Assembly (NCBI GenBank): GCA_964560765.1 | Contig: CAZLMG010000028.1 | Span: forward strand, 1-54,228 | Reading direction: 5' to 3' | Origin: CAZLMG01 sp964560765 | Lineage (GTDB): Bacteria > Bdellovibrionota_B > Oligoflexia > Oligoflexales > CAZLMG01 | Length of the DNA: 54,228 nt | Shown: positions 1 through 8,590 of the stretch, one piece after another | Position numbering within the stretch: position 1 is the first letter of the stretch | How the letters are laid out: the number at the start of each line of letters is the position of its first letter | Made by a program: the position numbers and the translations under genes | Notes under the pieces: model-generated | Databases searched by the model: none | Told to the model about the DNA's origin: nothing | The model's input: the letters and a program-made list of their open reading frames with translations, nothing else

Positions 1-233
1 TCAGCAAACTCTTGGGTCGGGCAAAAGCCGTGACGACGAAGGAGAGCGATGCGCCCCTGAACTTCATTCGATTCGGCAAATGCAGAAAGAGCATTTGCAT
101 AAACAGGACCCGGTACGCCGTAGCTATGTTCCGAACCACCAAAGGTTCCCCGACATTCGTCGGCAGCGGCGTGGCCGCCCATCATCAAGGTAGCAGCGAT
201 CATTAATAGTTTGACGTTGTGGATGGCGCTCAT
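1..233 (-). CDS. Secreted protein, N-terminal part only (cut by window edge)
   Basis: Reading on the minus strand from an ATG at 233 gives an uninterrupted frame to the window edge (77 codons seen, no stop). A canonical AAGGAG lies 7 bases upstream of the ATG. The first ~25 residues form a Sec signal peptide: a basic start, a hydrophobic core around LLMIAATLMM and an AAA cleavage region before Asp-Glu. The visible mature part is short and has two cysteines. I do not recognise the family. The opposite-strand frame at 12-206 is its shadow. Existence is well supported; function is unknown. Confidence 0.72.
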   Translation of the reverse strand, partial: MSAIHNVKLLMIAATLMMGGHAAADECRGTFGGSEHSYGVPGPVYANALSAFAESNEVQGRIALLRRHGFCPTQEFA

Positions 234-357
234 AAATTCTCCTTAAAATGCGATCAGGTTAATAAAGTTCTTTTCAAAACAAATCAAGAACTGGGAGACG
301 ATTTACTGCCGGAGCGGGAGGATTTCTATATTTTCTTAATTAATTTTAGTATACTTT

Positions 358-403
358 GTTAAGTTTTACTTAACTAACACCAGGGTGCACTGTCAGTGCC
401 CCC
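358..403. promoter_or_regulatory. Two inverted repeats upstream of the TIGR02147 regulator
   Basis: A perfect repeat GTTAAGT-TTT-ACTTAAC (358-374) is followed 8 bases later by GGGTGCACTG-T-CAGTGCCCCC (383-403), perfect in its inner 6 bp arms with one mismatch further out. Both lie between the AT-rich stretch with TATACT at 350-355, a possible -10 box, and the regulator's ATG at 430. Dyads of this size just before a regulator suggest operator sites or a leader hairpin, perhaps autoregulatory. That role is inferred. Confidence 0.45.
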
Positions 404-429
404 ATGCACGCGGCACGTAACGGAACCCC

Positions 430-1260
430 ATGAACCGTCCAACCATCTATGACTACAAGGACTATCGATCGTTTCTGGCGGCGGCGATCGAGCATGAGCG
501 TGGTCTACGAAAAGGCGCCCAGGCCCGGCTTGCCGAACGGATCGGTTGCCAGTCGTCCTATATTTCCATGGTCATGGCTGAAAGGACCGAACTCAGCCTG
601 GAGCAAGCGGCGGCGGCGGCAGAATTCTTTGCCATGACACCAGGTGAACAGCACCTCCTGTTACTACTGGTGCAGAAAGCGCGCGCTGGCACGCAGCGGC
701 TTCGCCAGTACTTTGCCAACCAGGCCGAAGCCGTCCAACAAGAGCGGTCAAATCTTGCGACACGACTCGAGTACCAACAAGTCCTCAATGAAGAGCAACG
801 CGCCCAGTATTACAGCGCCTGGTACTACGCCGCGATCCATATTGGCCTGACCGTGCCGCGACTACAGTCGGCGGATGCCTTGGCCGCCTACTTGCAACTA
901 CCCATCGCCACCGTGCAGCAGGCTCTGGATTTTCTCGTGCAAACGGGATTGGCGGCGCGGAACGAGGGTCGCATCGAGGTCGGGCCTACGCGCCTCCACA
1001 CGTCGCGGGAATCGCCCTTTCTCAACCAGTCGCACATCAATTGGCGCCTACAAACTCTCATCGCGCTGCAGCGCCCCGATCCGGAGCATTTCCACTATTC
1101 ATCCATTGTTTCCATGTCGGCCAGTGACGTGTCGCGCCTCCGCGAGACCATGATTCGCGCCATCGAGGATATTCGGGCTGCGGTCAAGGAGTCGCCTGAG
1201 GAGGATCTTGTGGTGTATTCGATGGATTGTTTTACGCTTGGCCCCACGCCAGAAAGTTGA
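430..1260 (+). CDS. TIGR02147 / DUF4423 family putative transcriptional regulator
   Basis: This 276-residue protein has the family's usual size and opening (short N-terminus with DYRSFL). A helix-turn-helix-like segment follows at ~31-65 (LAERIGCQSSYISMV), then a long helical DUF4423 region to the end with a winged-helix-like stretch around 150-200. The family is abundant in Bdellovibrio and Fibrobacter relatives; its targets are generally unknown and a regulatory role is assumed from the DNA-binding-like domain. The ATG is preceded by a weak GGAA. The stop lies 7 bases before the methyltransferase start at 1268, so the two genes are probably one transcript. Confidence 0.85.
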   Translation: MNRPTIYDYKDYRSFLAAAIEHERGLRKGAQARLAERIGCQSSYISMVMAERTELSLEQAAAAAEFFAMTPGEQHLLLLLVQKARAGTQRLRQYFANQAEAVQQERSNLATRLEYQQVLNEEQRAQYYSAWYYAAIHIGLTVPRLQSADALAAYLQLPIATVQQALDFLVQTGLAARNEGRIEVGPTRLHTSRESPFLNQSHINWRLQTLIALQRPDPEHFHYSSIVSMSASDVSRLRETMIRAIEDIRAAVKESPEEDLVVYSMDCFTLGPTPES

Positions 1261-1267
1261 TGCAAGA

Positions 1268-1999
1268 ATGTTTCTGAAACGAATTCGCGACAACCTGAAC
1301 TTCCTGCGCGAGTATCAGCGCAACCGAAAGCTGACCGGCGCCATCACGTCTAGCAGCCCCGCTCTGGCCGAGGCCATGGTTTCACAGATCTTTGCCAACC
1401 TCAGCGCCGACGACTCGCCGCGCAAGATTCTGGAGGTCGGTTGCGGTGATGGTGTCATTACCGAACGCATCTATCGGTCCTTGCGCCCGCAAGATCAATT
1501 GACCGTGGTCGAAATCAATGCCCATTTTTGTGAGCTGACGCGGCGACGCATCGATCGCGTCGAGGCGGAGCTAGAAATGCGAGCAGCAGCCAATCACGGC
1601 CAATCCCCTCCCCGCCCCCAGTTCACGATTATCAACAAAGACGTGCTGACCTATGGGAACGACCCCGGCGAGACTGGCGATTTCGATGCCATCGCCTGCA
1701 GTTTGCCATTCAATAACTTTGACCCAGGCTTAGTCATGCGCATCTTCAGCCACATCTTCATGCTGGCACGCCCCGAAGGGACCGTATCTTTTTTTGAATA
1801 CATTCTGCTGCGGCGAATGCGGATCTGGGCATCATTTGGCCGCGAGACAAAGCTTGCTGTTATCGAAGCGATCGTCACCGATCTCGTCACCCGCTTTGGC
1901 TGCAGTCGAAAAGCTGTATGGGGGAACGTGCCACCGGCGATGGTTTACACCATGCGGGCGCACGTGAGTCGGGGCGCCAAGCAGCAGTTGCGCTATTAG
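1268..1999 (+). CDS. Class I SAM-dependent methyltransferase, PmtA/KsgA-like
   Basis: The 243-residue protein opens with a helical segment and TGAITSSSPALAEAM (~23-37), a layout typical of phospholipid N-methyltransferases (PmtA) and related to the KsgA fold. SAM motif I is ILEVGCGDG at ~54-62, an acidic motif II is VVEINAHF, and CSLPFNN stands in the motif IV position. It may methylate phosphatidylethanolamine or another amphipathic substrate; the sequence does not settle which. The frame is open further upstream into the regulator gene, but the ATG at 1268 is the likely start because homologous sequence begins there. Its stop overlaps that of the convergent lipoprotein gene by a few bases. 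Confidence 0.75.
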   Translation: MFLKRIRDNLNFLREYQRNRKLTGAITSSSPALAEAMVSQIFANLSADDSPRKILEVGCGDGVITERIYRSLRPQDQLTVVEINAHFCELTRRRIDRVEAELEMRAAANHGQSPPRPQFTIINKDVLTYGNDPGETGDFDAIACSLPFNNFDPGLVMRIFSHIFMLARPEGTVSFFEYILLRRMRIWASFGRETKLAVIEAIVTDLVTRFGCSRKAVWGNVPPAMVYTMRAHVSRGAKQQLRY

Positions 2000-4275
2000 T
2001 CGGTGCAAGCGTGACCGACGCAGCCGGAGGTTTTGGAGTCGGAGATGTCCCAAGCCGAACCGAGGCTGGGGCTAATATTGAAGTTTGTGCAGCCCGAAGT
2101 GATGCTCGTAGGATTATCATTAGGGGTGTCTTGACAGAGGCCCGCACAACCAGAGTAGAAGTTATCGTCAAAAGTGATTTGATTCACCGCGTTTAGACAA
2201 CGTACATGCGCACCATTACTGCCAGTTGGCAAAACCGAAATGTTGTTTTCGTAAACCACCGTACTCTGCGCGCCGCTGCCTGCAATCGAAAACACCCAAG
2301 AGTACATCGTCATATCGCTTCCACCATTTTCAATTTGGTTTCGATAAATCTGCGCACTGGCGTTAGTCATTGTGACCGCGTATGCACTACCAATGCCGGA
2401 CATCTCCGTTCGCGTGGACTGGAGGGTGTTGTAGCGAATGACTGTGCCATCACTGTCAGACAGCTGAATCGGAACATTGAGAACTCTGAATTCATTGTGC
2501 TCGATACGCGTCGCATTAGAACCACTTAGAATCTTGATGGCCGGTCCATTAGCCGTAACGGTACCAGGGAGAATCGTATTCCGTTCAATAACAGCCGACT
2601 TATGACCACCTTTAACCACGAGTGTGCTAAATGCGTTTGAAGTTCCAGAGTGGCTCACGTAACAATTCCTAACAACGCCACCGTTAATGACGAAAAGCTC
2701 TCGAAGGTCGTCGCCATCAATTGAATGGACATACTCGAAACGATGATCATCCAGCTGCGACTGGGAACTATCAAAGCCAAAGAATCCACGAGAAGGATGA
2801 CCCTTCACCAAAATCGGATCGACGCTGGTTCCCACCATCGTCGCCAGACCTCGAATCAGAACCTTAAGTCCAGACTGGTCCACATCAATTTTAATGTGAA
2901 CTCCAGGTTCAACCGTGAAGTCACCCTCGATCGTCATACTGCTACCGATGACGAACGGACTCTGCGCCTTCCTCAGCGTCACATCCCCCGCAATCGTTCC
3001 CGTGCGTACCACCGTGTGCGTCCCGATGTTGATGTGATCGGTGGCGGCAACGGATTCGCGACCAGCGAAGTCGCGCACTTTGATCCACGTGTCACTGGCT
3101 GGTGAATTCCAATCGTGGTACGTCGATGAATAGGGGATCCAGCCGCTGTTGCCGGCGAATGCAGACGAGTTGGCGATGAGCATCTCTTTGACGCCAGTGC
3201 CGGTGTCGATAGCCGCCACATCGAAAGACATTTTGGTAGCGGTTGACGAAACTTGGTCCCAGCCGTTGAGCAGGGTAAAGGAGGAGATGGTGGGCGCTTC
3301 GGTATCGACATAGAAAGAGACCGCGTAAGGTGAACTCTCGAGCCCGTTGAGGTCCGCGTACGTGACATATAGTGACTTGATGCCATCGCTGGTGAAGGTC
3401 CAATCGAAGGTGGGAGCCACGGGCTGCCATTCTGTATTTAGGAATGATGGCTCGTCCGAGACTTTCATCAAGGCGGCATTGCTGTCATAGCGCAGTCGAG
3501 CAGTCACCGTACGCGAGAGGAAAATGGATGCCGCTTCGCCGGCGATCGTCGCCGTATGATCGGCACTGACGCTGATGTTGCCCTGAGGCCCCTTGGAAAG
3601 TGACAACAAGATGGTGCCGAGATCGGTGGTGGCATCCGAGACGATCTGCACGCGAATCAGTTCAACGACGGCGAACCCCGTGTGCTGAGCGCGCAGGGTG
3701 TAATAGCCCTCGGGCAAACCGGCGATGGTGAAGGCGCCGTTGCTATCGGTCTTGGCGATGAACGTTGTTCCCGGGATAAAAACGTCGCTACCCGTGCGAT
3801 CCAGTTCGTTCGGATTATCGTAGAAGTCGACGATACCTGTGAGTGTGCCCGTTTTCTTCATCTCGTGGAGCCCTACATCGATTGTGGCTCCGGCTGGCAA
3901 GATCACGTCGTCGATCTTCACCCCGTATGTTGCGGCTGAGGTGGCAACCTGAGTGAGGGCCAACTTACCTCCGTCGGTTGCGGAGAGGGCAAGGATTTCA
4001 AGATTGCCGGGCGCTGCGCCATCGATGCGAAACGAGCCATCTGATTTGGAAGTTGCGAGAACTGTCGGCTGGCCAACAACCGTAAGCTTGGCTTTGGCAA
4101 CGGCTGAGGATTCTACTCCCTCGCCAACTTGTAGCTGCCCGACGATGCTACCCGCAGCAGCGCCGCCAGCTGTAACACGACCCGATGCCAAATCACCGTC
4201 CTCGTCACCGCGCTTATCGCAGCCCGATGTGACGAGGGTGATCACAAGCCAGAGGTAAATGCGCACAATGCTCAC
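1996..4275 (-). CDS. Large lipoprotein: carboxypeptidase-regulatory-like modules plus beta-helix region
   Basis: The protein has 759 residues from a GTG at 4275, which has AAGGA 8 bases upstream; a TTG two codons earlier sits too close to that site. A hydrophobic signal segment ends in LVTSGC, so it is probably lipid-anchored. Residues ~40-110 and ~145-220 look like two CarboxypepD_reg-like beta-sandwich modules (SDGSFRIDG and SNGAFTIAG turns). Residues ~240-410 resemble Ig-like or chitobiase-type repeats. Residues ~430-740 have the short repeated beta pattern of a right-handed beta-helix (GSSMTIEGDFTVEPG, then N-rich rungs). Such proteins are usually exposed envelope proteins; the ligand or substrate is unknown. 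Confidence 0.8.
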   Translation of the reverse strand: MSIVRIYLWLVITLVTSGCDKRGDEDGDLASGRVTAGGAAAGSIVGQLQVGEGVESSAVAKAKLTVVGQPTVLATSKSDGSFRIDGAAPGNLEILALSATDGGKLALTQVATSAATYGVKIDDVILPAGATIDVGLHEMKKTGTLTGIVDFYDNPNELDRTGSDVFIPGTTFIAKTDSNGAFTIAGLPEGYYTLRAQHTGFAVVELIRVQIVSDATTDLGTILLSLSKGPQGNISVSADHTATIAGEAASIFLSRTVTARLRYDSNAALMKVSDEPSFLNTEWQPVAPTFDWTFTSDGIKSLYVTYADLNGLESSPYAVSFYVDTEAPTISSFTLLNGWDQVSSTATKMSFDVAAIDTGTGVKEMLIANSSAFAGNSGWIPYSSTYHDWNSPASDTWIKVRDFAGRESVAATDHINIGTHTVVRTGTIAGDVTLRKAQSPFVIGSSMTIEGDFTVEPGVHIKIDVDQSGLKVLIRGLATMVGTSVDPILVKGHPSRGFFGFDSSQSQLDDHRFEYVHSIDGDDLRELFVINGGVVRNCYVSHSGTSNAFSTLVVKGGHKSAVIERNTILPGTVTANGPAIKILSGSNATRIEHNEFRVLNVPIQLSDSDGTVIRYNTLQSTRTEMSGIGSAYAVTMTNASAQIYRNQIENGGSDMTMYSWVFSIAGSGAQSTVVYENNISVLPTGSNGAHVRCLNAVNQITFDDNFYSGCAGLCQDTPNDNPTSITSGCTNFNISPSLGSAWDISDSKTSGCVGHACTD

Positions 4276-4298
4276 AGGCAATTTCCTTGGTCGACGGT

Positions 4299-4329
4299 AA
4301 AAAGAAGGATCTGATAGGGGTATCGGATC
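4299..4329 (-). terminator. Probable rho-independent terminator of the DUF1275 gene
   Basis: On the minus strand a 9-bp stem (GATCCGATA / TATCAGATC, one G-U pair) with a 4-base loop at 4308-4329 is followed by CTTCTTTTTA. It lies between the DUF1275 stop (4364) and the lipoprotein start (4275). It would separate the two transcripts, or attenuate the second. Confidence 0.55.
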
Positions 4330-4363
4330 TCGCTCCGCAACCTTGAAGAAAACCGATTTAAAG

Positions 4364-5089
4364 CTAATGATTACTGGGGGTCGGACGACCGAATCGAGTG
4401 GCGAAAAGTGCTAAAACACAGGGCACGAGAAACCCATGATAGTGATAGCGCATGAACAGCCAGGCGCCCACTGCCGAGCCGGCGATGTAAGCCGTGATCA
4501 AGCCACCGCGCACCCAGTTGTTGGCGACTTCGTGATGTTGCTGGCGCGGCTGCTGACGCCGAAAGAACGCACGCGCGAGCCCGATGCCGAGGTCAGTCGT
4601 CAGACCGGTGAGGTGCGTGGTACGAATGACCGCCCCCGTAGAACTCGTGACCACGGCATTTTGTAGGCCGCTGGCAAAACAGAGCAGCGATAACAGGATA
4701 TAGTCTCGCTCCTGTGGCGTGGCCGAGGCAAAGTCGCCGAAAAAACCCGACTCTCCGCCGATTGTCGCGAGAGCCAACGAGAGAAAGATCATGACCATGA
4801 CCCAGTCGCGCCGTGGCGTCCGTCCGTTCGCATGCCGCACGTCCACCAAATATCCAGAAATGACTGCTCCCAGGAGAAATACGAGGGGAACGGTTAGCAT
4901 TCCGACCGCCGAAGCCAGGTTCCCACGCGCCAGATCAAGCCCAAAAAATGTAGCAAATCCAGTGACATGGGTCACAAACTGGTGGCAAGTCAAAAACCCC
5001 CCGGCATTCACATTGCCGGATAGAAAGGCAAGAACCAGCCAACCGCGTCGTTTTGTCGCTAATGCGCCGGTATCATGGGTAATTTGCAC
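4364..5089 (-). CDS. DUF1275 (YoaK-type) multi-pass membrane protein
   Basis: The 241-residue protein starts at a GTG with GAGGG 8 bases upstream. It shows the DUF1275 hallmarks: an early LSGNVNAGGF segment, a TGLTTDLGIGLAR motif after an ASGLQNAVVTSSTGA segment, and about six hydrophobic helices. The family is a bacterial inner-membrane group of unproven function; a transport role has been suggested. A basic Gln-rich loop (RRQQPRQQHH) lies before the last helices. It is transcribed away from the secreted-protein gene at 5249, and the intervening ~160 bases are AT-rich and presumably hold divergent promoters. Confidence 0.85.
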   Translation of the reverse strand: MQITHDTGALATKRRGWLVLAFLSGNVNAGGFLTCHQFVTHVTGFATFFGLDLARGNLASAVGMLTVPLVFLLGAVISGYLVDVRHANGRTPRRDWVMVMIFLSLALATIGGESGFFGDFASATPQERDYILLSLLCFASGLQNAVVTSSTGAVIRTTHLTGLTTDLGIGLARAFFRRQQPRQQHHEVANNWVRGGLITAYIAGSAVGAWLFMRYHYHGFLVPCVLALFATRFGRPTPSNH

Positions 5090-5248
5090 TATATCAGCCC
5101 TCGTTTTGGACTCTGCATAAGAGCGGCGCTTTCATCAACGATTAATAAAAGTTTAATATAACGATTACGGATTTTCGATTTTTTATTGTAATGTATAGGT
5201 GTCATCGCTTAAAGTCTCTCCCATTCAATTTACCAAGGATCCGTCGAA

Positions 5249-5689
5249 GTGACGCGTTCATTTCAAAAATTGCCCAGACGATTTGCCTACTGGCTGGCCC
5301 TCCTGCCTATCAGTCTTGGCATCTGCATTCCTGCGCAAGCTATGGAATTTGGTCTGGCCGAGCGCCTACATGCGGCAGCGACCAGTCACCTTGGCGCGAC
5401 GAATGACGTTTCGACGAGCGATATCATTTGCGTCGATGAAGAGCCGATCTCGCCTACCTCCATCACCAGCTCTTCCGAGAAACATCGACACAAGAAAAAG
5501 ATTTTGCCGCGACGCAACCGGTCTGCCGGTAAACGCGGGCTGTCGTTGCAAGTCGCCCGTCCAAGCCAGCAGGCCTCTGAGCAACTCGCCTTACCTTCAT
5601 TCGAGCCCTGCCGATTTGCGCAGGACTTGATTCGCACCCGCACGTCCCGCACCCGTCACAACGGTTTTGGTGGCCACCTGATCTCTTAG
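5249..5689 (+). CDS. Small secreted protein of unknown function
   Basis: The GTG start has AAGGAT 8 bases upstream. The N-terminus is a good Sec signal: basic residues (RSFQKLPRRF), hydrophobic core (YWLALLPISLGI) and PAQA cleavage site before MEF. The mature ~115 residues are low in hydrophobics and contain a very basic patch (KHRHKKKILPRRNRSAGKR), two cysteines and no domain I recognise. A strong signal peptide joined to a good ribosome site makes a real gene likely, but conservation cannot be judged. The carbonic anhydrase gene begins 127 bases downstream. Confidence 0.55.
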   Translation: MTRSFQKLPRRFAYWLALLPISLGICIPAQAMEFGLAERLHAAATSHLGATNDVSTSDIICVDEEPISPTSITSSSEKHRHKKKILPRRNRSAGKRGLSLQVARPSQQASEQLALPSFEPCRFAQDLIRTRTSRTRHNGFGGHLIS

Positions 5690-5816
5690 GGACCCCTGAC
5701 TCCCTATCGAGAACAATCACGTATGACATTGAATATTCGGTGCAACCTGAACGCGATGCGGACGGGGAGTTTCTCACCGCGCAGCACAGGACACCACCAT
5801 CATCAGGACACTCAAA

Positions 5817-6539
5817 ATGCAAAAACTCGTATCGGGCATCCATAAATTTCATTCGTCGGTTTTCACCAAGCACCAAGATCTTTTTAAGCGTTTGGCCACT
5901 GGCCAAGCCCCCGGCGTCCTATTGATCACCTGCTCGGACTCACGCATTGACCCCACCTTGGTCTTGCAAGCAGATCCGGGCGATCTCTTTATCGTTCGTA
6001 ACGCTGGAAATCTCATCCCAGGTCCACTGACCTGCGGCTCGGGTGAATTGGCCAGCATCGAATTCGCCATCGAGGCATTGAAGGTGCAAGATGTGGTCGT
6101 TTGCGGTCACACCGACTGCGGCGCTATGAAAGCGGTCATCGGCGGCGGCGCGCCCGGCATGACGCATGTGGGCCCGTGGCTGCAACATGCAGATCGCACT
6201 CGCACCATCATCGACGAGTCCTACCAACACCTCGAAGGACGAGCCCGCGTCAATGCTGCGGCCGAGGAAAATGTACTGGTTCAAATTGAGCAGCTCGTCA
6301 GCCATGAATTCGTCGCCAAAGCCTGGCGCGAGGGACGCATCCGCATTCACGGTTGGATGTACCACGTCGAGCAAGCTGACATCTTTACCTACGATCACGA
6401 AACGCACGAGTTCCACTCCGTTCGCGCCAATGGTGTCTCGCCGATTCAGCGCGCAAGGGCAGGTGGAGCTCGCACTCTGTGGCGTCGCATGCGCCCACAA
6501 CTAAAGACACGCAGCACCACGGCTGAGGAGGCAAAGTAG
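5817..6539 (+). CDS. Beta-class carbonic anhydrase
   Basis: It interconverts CO2 and bicarbonate in the cytoplasm. The 240-residue protein carries the beta-class zinc and catalytic residues: Cys39-Ser-Asp41-Ser-Arg43 and His98-Thr-Asp-Cys101. The GNLIPG and GSGELASIEFA segments between them are also conserved. Length and motifs match plant/bacterial-type enzymes. AGGA lies 8 bases before the ATG. The stop codon sits 2 bases before the SulP ATG, and the SulP ribosome site is inside the end of this gene, so the two are translationally coupled and probably act together in bicarbonate supply. The C-terminal ~20 residues are basic and lack obvious homology. Confidence 0.93.
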   Translation: MQKLVSGIHKFHSSVFTKHQDLFKRLATGQAPGVLLITCSDSRIDPTLVLQADPGDLFIVRNAGNLIPGPLTCGSGELASIEFAIEALKVQDVVVCGHTDCGAMKAVIGGGAPGMTHVGPWLQHADRTRTIIDESYQHLEGRARVNAAAEENVLVQIEQLVSHEFVAKAWREGRIRIHGWMYHVEQADIFTYDHETHEFHSVRANGVSPIQRARAGGARTLWRRMRPQLKTRSTTAEEAK

Positions 6540-6541
6540 CC

Positions 6542-7843
6542 ATGTTAAATTTCTCATCGAAACACCTCGGCGCAGACTTCAAGGCTTCGATTGTGGCATT
6601 TTTGGTCGCCTTGCCGCTGGGTCTTGGAATCGCCATGGCATCTGGCATGCCACCGGCAGCAGGTCTTGTTTCCAGTATCATCGGCGGTCTTCTCGTCGGG
6701 ATGATTGCTGGCGCTCCACTGCAGGTCAGCGGCGCCGCCGCCGGTCTCGTGGTCGTCGTCTACAACATCGTCCAGCAAACAGGCTTTCAAGGACTGGCAG
6801 CAGCGACTCTAATTGCCGGCTTGGTGCAAGTCGTGGCCGGTTTTGCCGGTCTCGGCCGCATGGCAAAGCGTGTGGCGCCAGAAGTCGTGCATGGCATGTT
6901 GGCCGGTATTGGCTTCATCATCATGCTATCGCAGTTTCACGTACTTTTTGGTCAGGCCAGCGGCAGCAGTGCCCTGATGAATCTGATGAACATTCCCAGC
7001 ACTCTCGCTGCATCGGGCGTGCTCTCGGCAAACTGGACTCTGATGTCGACAGGAATTCTGGGAATTCTCTGCATGCTGGGCCTGACCCTATGGCCTAAGT
7101 TGAGCCCTCGATTAGCGAGCATCGTTCCGGCTGCATTGGTCGTAACGCTGGCCGCTATCGGAGCCTCGTACCTCTTTTTTACGGCCGTGCCACGCGTTTC
7201 TCTGCCAGCATCCATCAGTGATGCAGTCAGTTGGCAAGGCGGCAACATCTTGGCGTTTCTCACAAACGGCACCTATTGGATGCACGGCATCGAGCTGGCC
7301 ATCATCGCCAGCATCGAATCTATGTTGTGCGCGTCCGCTGTGACCCAACTACGTGCCTCGGCTACCGTCAACTACGACCGAGAACTCTCGGCGCAGGGAC
7401 TAGGTAACGTCGTGTGCGGCATGGTTACGGCTCTGCCCATTACCGGTGTGATTGTGCGCAGCGCTGCGAGCGTGCATGCAGGTGCACAAACGCGAATGGC
7501 AACGATCCTGCACGGCGCTTGGGTGTTGGTCATGTTGGCATTCTTCGCGTCAGCTCTGGCAACGATCCCGATGACGGCGTTGGCGGCCATCCTAGTTCTT
7601 ACCGGCTGGAAACTGCTGAATCTGAAGTACTTTGCAGCTCTGGCGCGACAAGGTTACCAACCGTTCATCGTGGGCGCGACGACCATGGCGATGGTGGTTT
7701 TCATCGACTTGCTATTTGGCGTGTTGGGCGGAATCGCGCTGTCCGCGACGTGGTCCTTCCTGGCTGAAGGCAGAAGGATTCCAGTTTTCTCGCGCGTACG
7801 TTTAGCGATGGTCCGCCGAGCTAGAACTGTCAAAGCGCGCTAA
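6542..7843 (+). CDS. SulP-family anion permease (probable bicarbonate transporter)
   Basis: The 433-residue inner-membrane protein has about 10-12 hydrophobic helices. It shows the SulP signature near its start (ALPLGLGIAMASGMPPAAGL, then VSGAAAGLVVVVY in the binding-site helix). It ends soon after the last helix and so lacks the C-terminal STAS domain of most sulfate transporters. Direct coupling to a carbonic anhydrase gene is the known context for BicA-like bicarbonate transporters, so bicarbonate is the best guess for substrate; sulfate or other anions cannot be excluded. GGAGG lies 10 bases before the ATG. The end overlaps the convergent SWIM gene by 4 bases. Confidence 0.9.
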   Translation: MLNFSSKHLGADFKASIVAFLVALPLGLGIAMASGMPPAAGLVSSIIGGLLVGMIAGAPLQVSGAAAGLVVVVYNIVQQTGFQGLAAATLIAGLVQVVAGFAGLGRMAKRVAPEVVHGMLAGIGFIIMLSQFHVLFGQASGSSALMNLMNIPSTLAASGVLSANWTLMSTGILGILCMLGLTLWPKLSPRLASIVPAALVVTLAAIGASYLFFTAVPRVSLPASISDAVSWQGGNILAFLTNGTYWMHGIELAIIASIESMLCASAVTQLRASATVNYDRELSAQGLGNVVCGMVTALPITGVIVRSAASVHAGAQTRMATILHGAWVLVMLAFFASALATIPMTALAAILVLTGWKLLNLKYFAALARQGYQPFIVGATTMAMVVFIDLLFGVLGGIALSATWSFLAEGRRIPVFSRVRLAMVRRARTVKAR

Positions 7844-8580
7844 GTTAGAAGATCGATTCCGAAGAGCTCTTCCAGCTCTGCCTTGTTCCATTCCGATGCC
7901 GCATGCGCCTCCACGGGGATCAACCTCTCCGTGGATCGGCGCAACAAGTCATTCGCGTCCACCGATCGTAGAATAAAGAATAAATCTGGATGCTCATCAA
8001 GTCGCAGCCCGACGCCATACAGCGCCGCCGCCACGTGCTTGCACATGCGTGCAATGTCGAGACAATTGCAAGAAAACTTGATTTGGTCGCCGGTGGGAAA
8101 AAGCCCTCTGACGGGGTCAACGATGGCGCTCAAGACTGACTTGGGCAACTCACCCTCGAGCAGGGATCCCACCGAATCCACCTGCCCAGCCACTCGCTCG
8201 ACAAATATGCGCCAGTACTCTGGTGCCAGCGTCTCAATGGCAATGCTCAGCTCATAGAGCCGTGTTCCCTGTACCAAAGCGGTGACTCGGCCCGGCGTGA
8301 TCTTGAGGTCCACCACCGCACCGCTGCGCAGATAGGAGCGACCGCGCTCTAGGCGATAGTCGAAGTCTCGATAGGTTTCGAGATGGTCGCACCAAGCGCG
8401 GCCCCAAAAATTGTGGACCAGCGTTGGGCCGGCACTGCGTACCGGCTCCAAAAGGTAGCCCTCTTTCTGCAGTTTAGCGACAGCCTTGGATGCGCGGCTA
8501 CGCTGCTCACAAGCGGTTACGCTGCGTTCCACCCGCCAGTTGCTGCCATCATCATCGTAGTCATATTCGTAATCGCTCAC
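7840..8580 (-). CDS. SWIM zinc-finger protein, partner of the SNF2 helicase
   Basis: The 246-residue protein carries a SWIM motif (CNCLDIARMCKHVAAALYG) in its middle. N-terminal to it is the family block around AKLQKEGYLLEPV / FWGRAWCDHLE / RGRSYLRSGAVVDL. Such proteins are nearly always encoded next to a bacterial SNF2-like helicase, as here, and probably bind nucleic acid or the helicase itself. I prefer the GTG at 8580, which has GGTGAG just upstream and leaves a 10-base gap to the helicase stop. An ATG at 8649 would give 269 residues with a 59-base overlap. The role is inferred from family and neighbour. Confidence 0.85.
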   Translation of the reverse strand: MSDYEYDYDDDGSNWRVERSVTACEQRSRASKAVAKLQKEGYLLEPVRSAGPTLVHNFWGRAWCDHLETYRDFDYRLERGRSYLRSGAVVDLKITPGRVTALVQGTRLYELSIAIETLAPEYWRIFVERVAGQVDSVGSLLEGELPKSVLSAIVDPVRGLFPTGDQIKFSCNCLDIARMCKHVAAALYGVGLRLDEHPDLFFILRSVDANDLLRRSTERLIPVEAHAASEWNKAELEELFGIDLLT

Positions 8581-8590
8581 TTGCTCACCA

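Noticed and set aside
9..30. Possible overlap with an upstream mobile or toxin gene at the left edge
   Set aside because: The sequence is within the secreted-protein frame and shows no toxin or transposase motif.
12..206. Plus-strand frame at the left edge
   Set aside because: It is antisense to a minus-strand secreted protein with a signal peptide and an AAGGAG ribosome site; the plus-strand translation has no recognisable features.
5740..5925. Small frame overlapping the carbonic anhydrase start
   Set aside because: It runs into the anhydrase in another frame and has no ribosome site or features.
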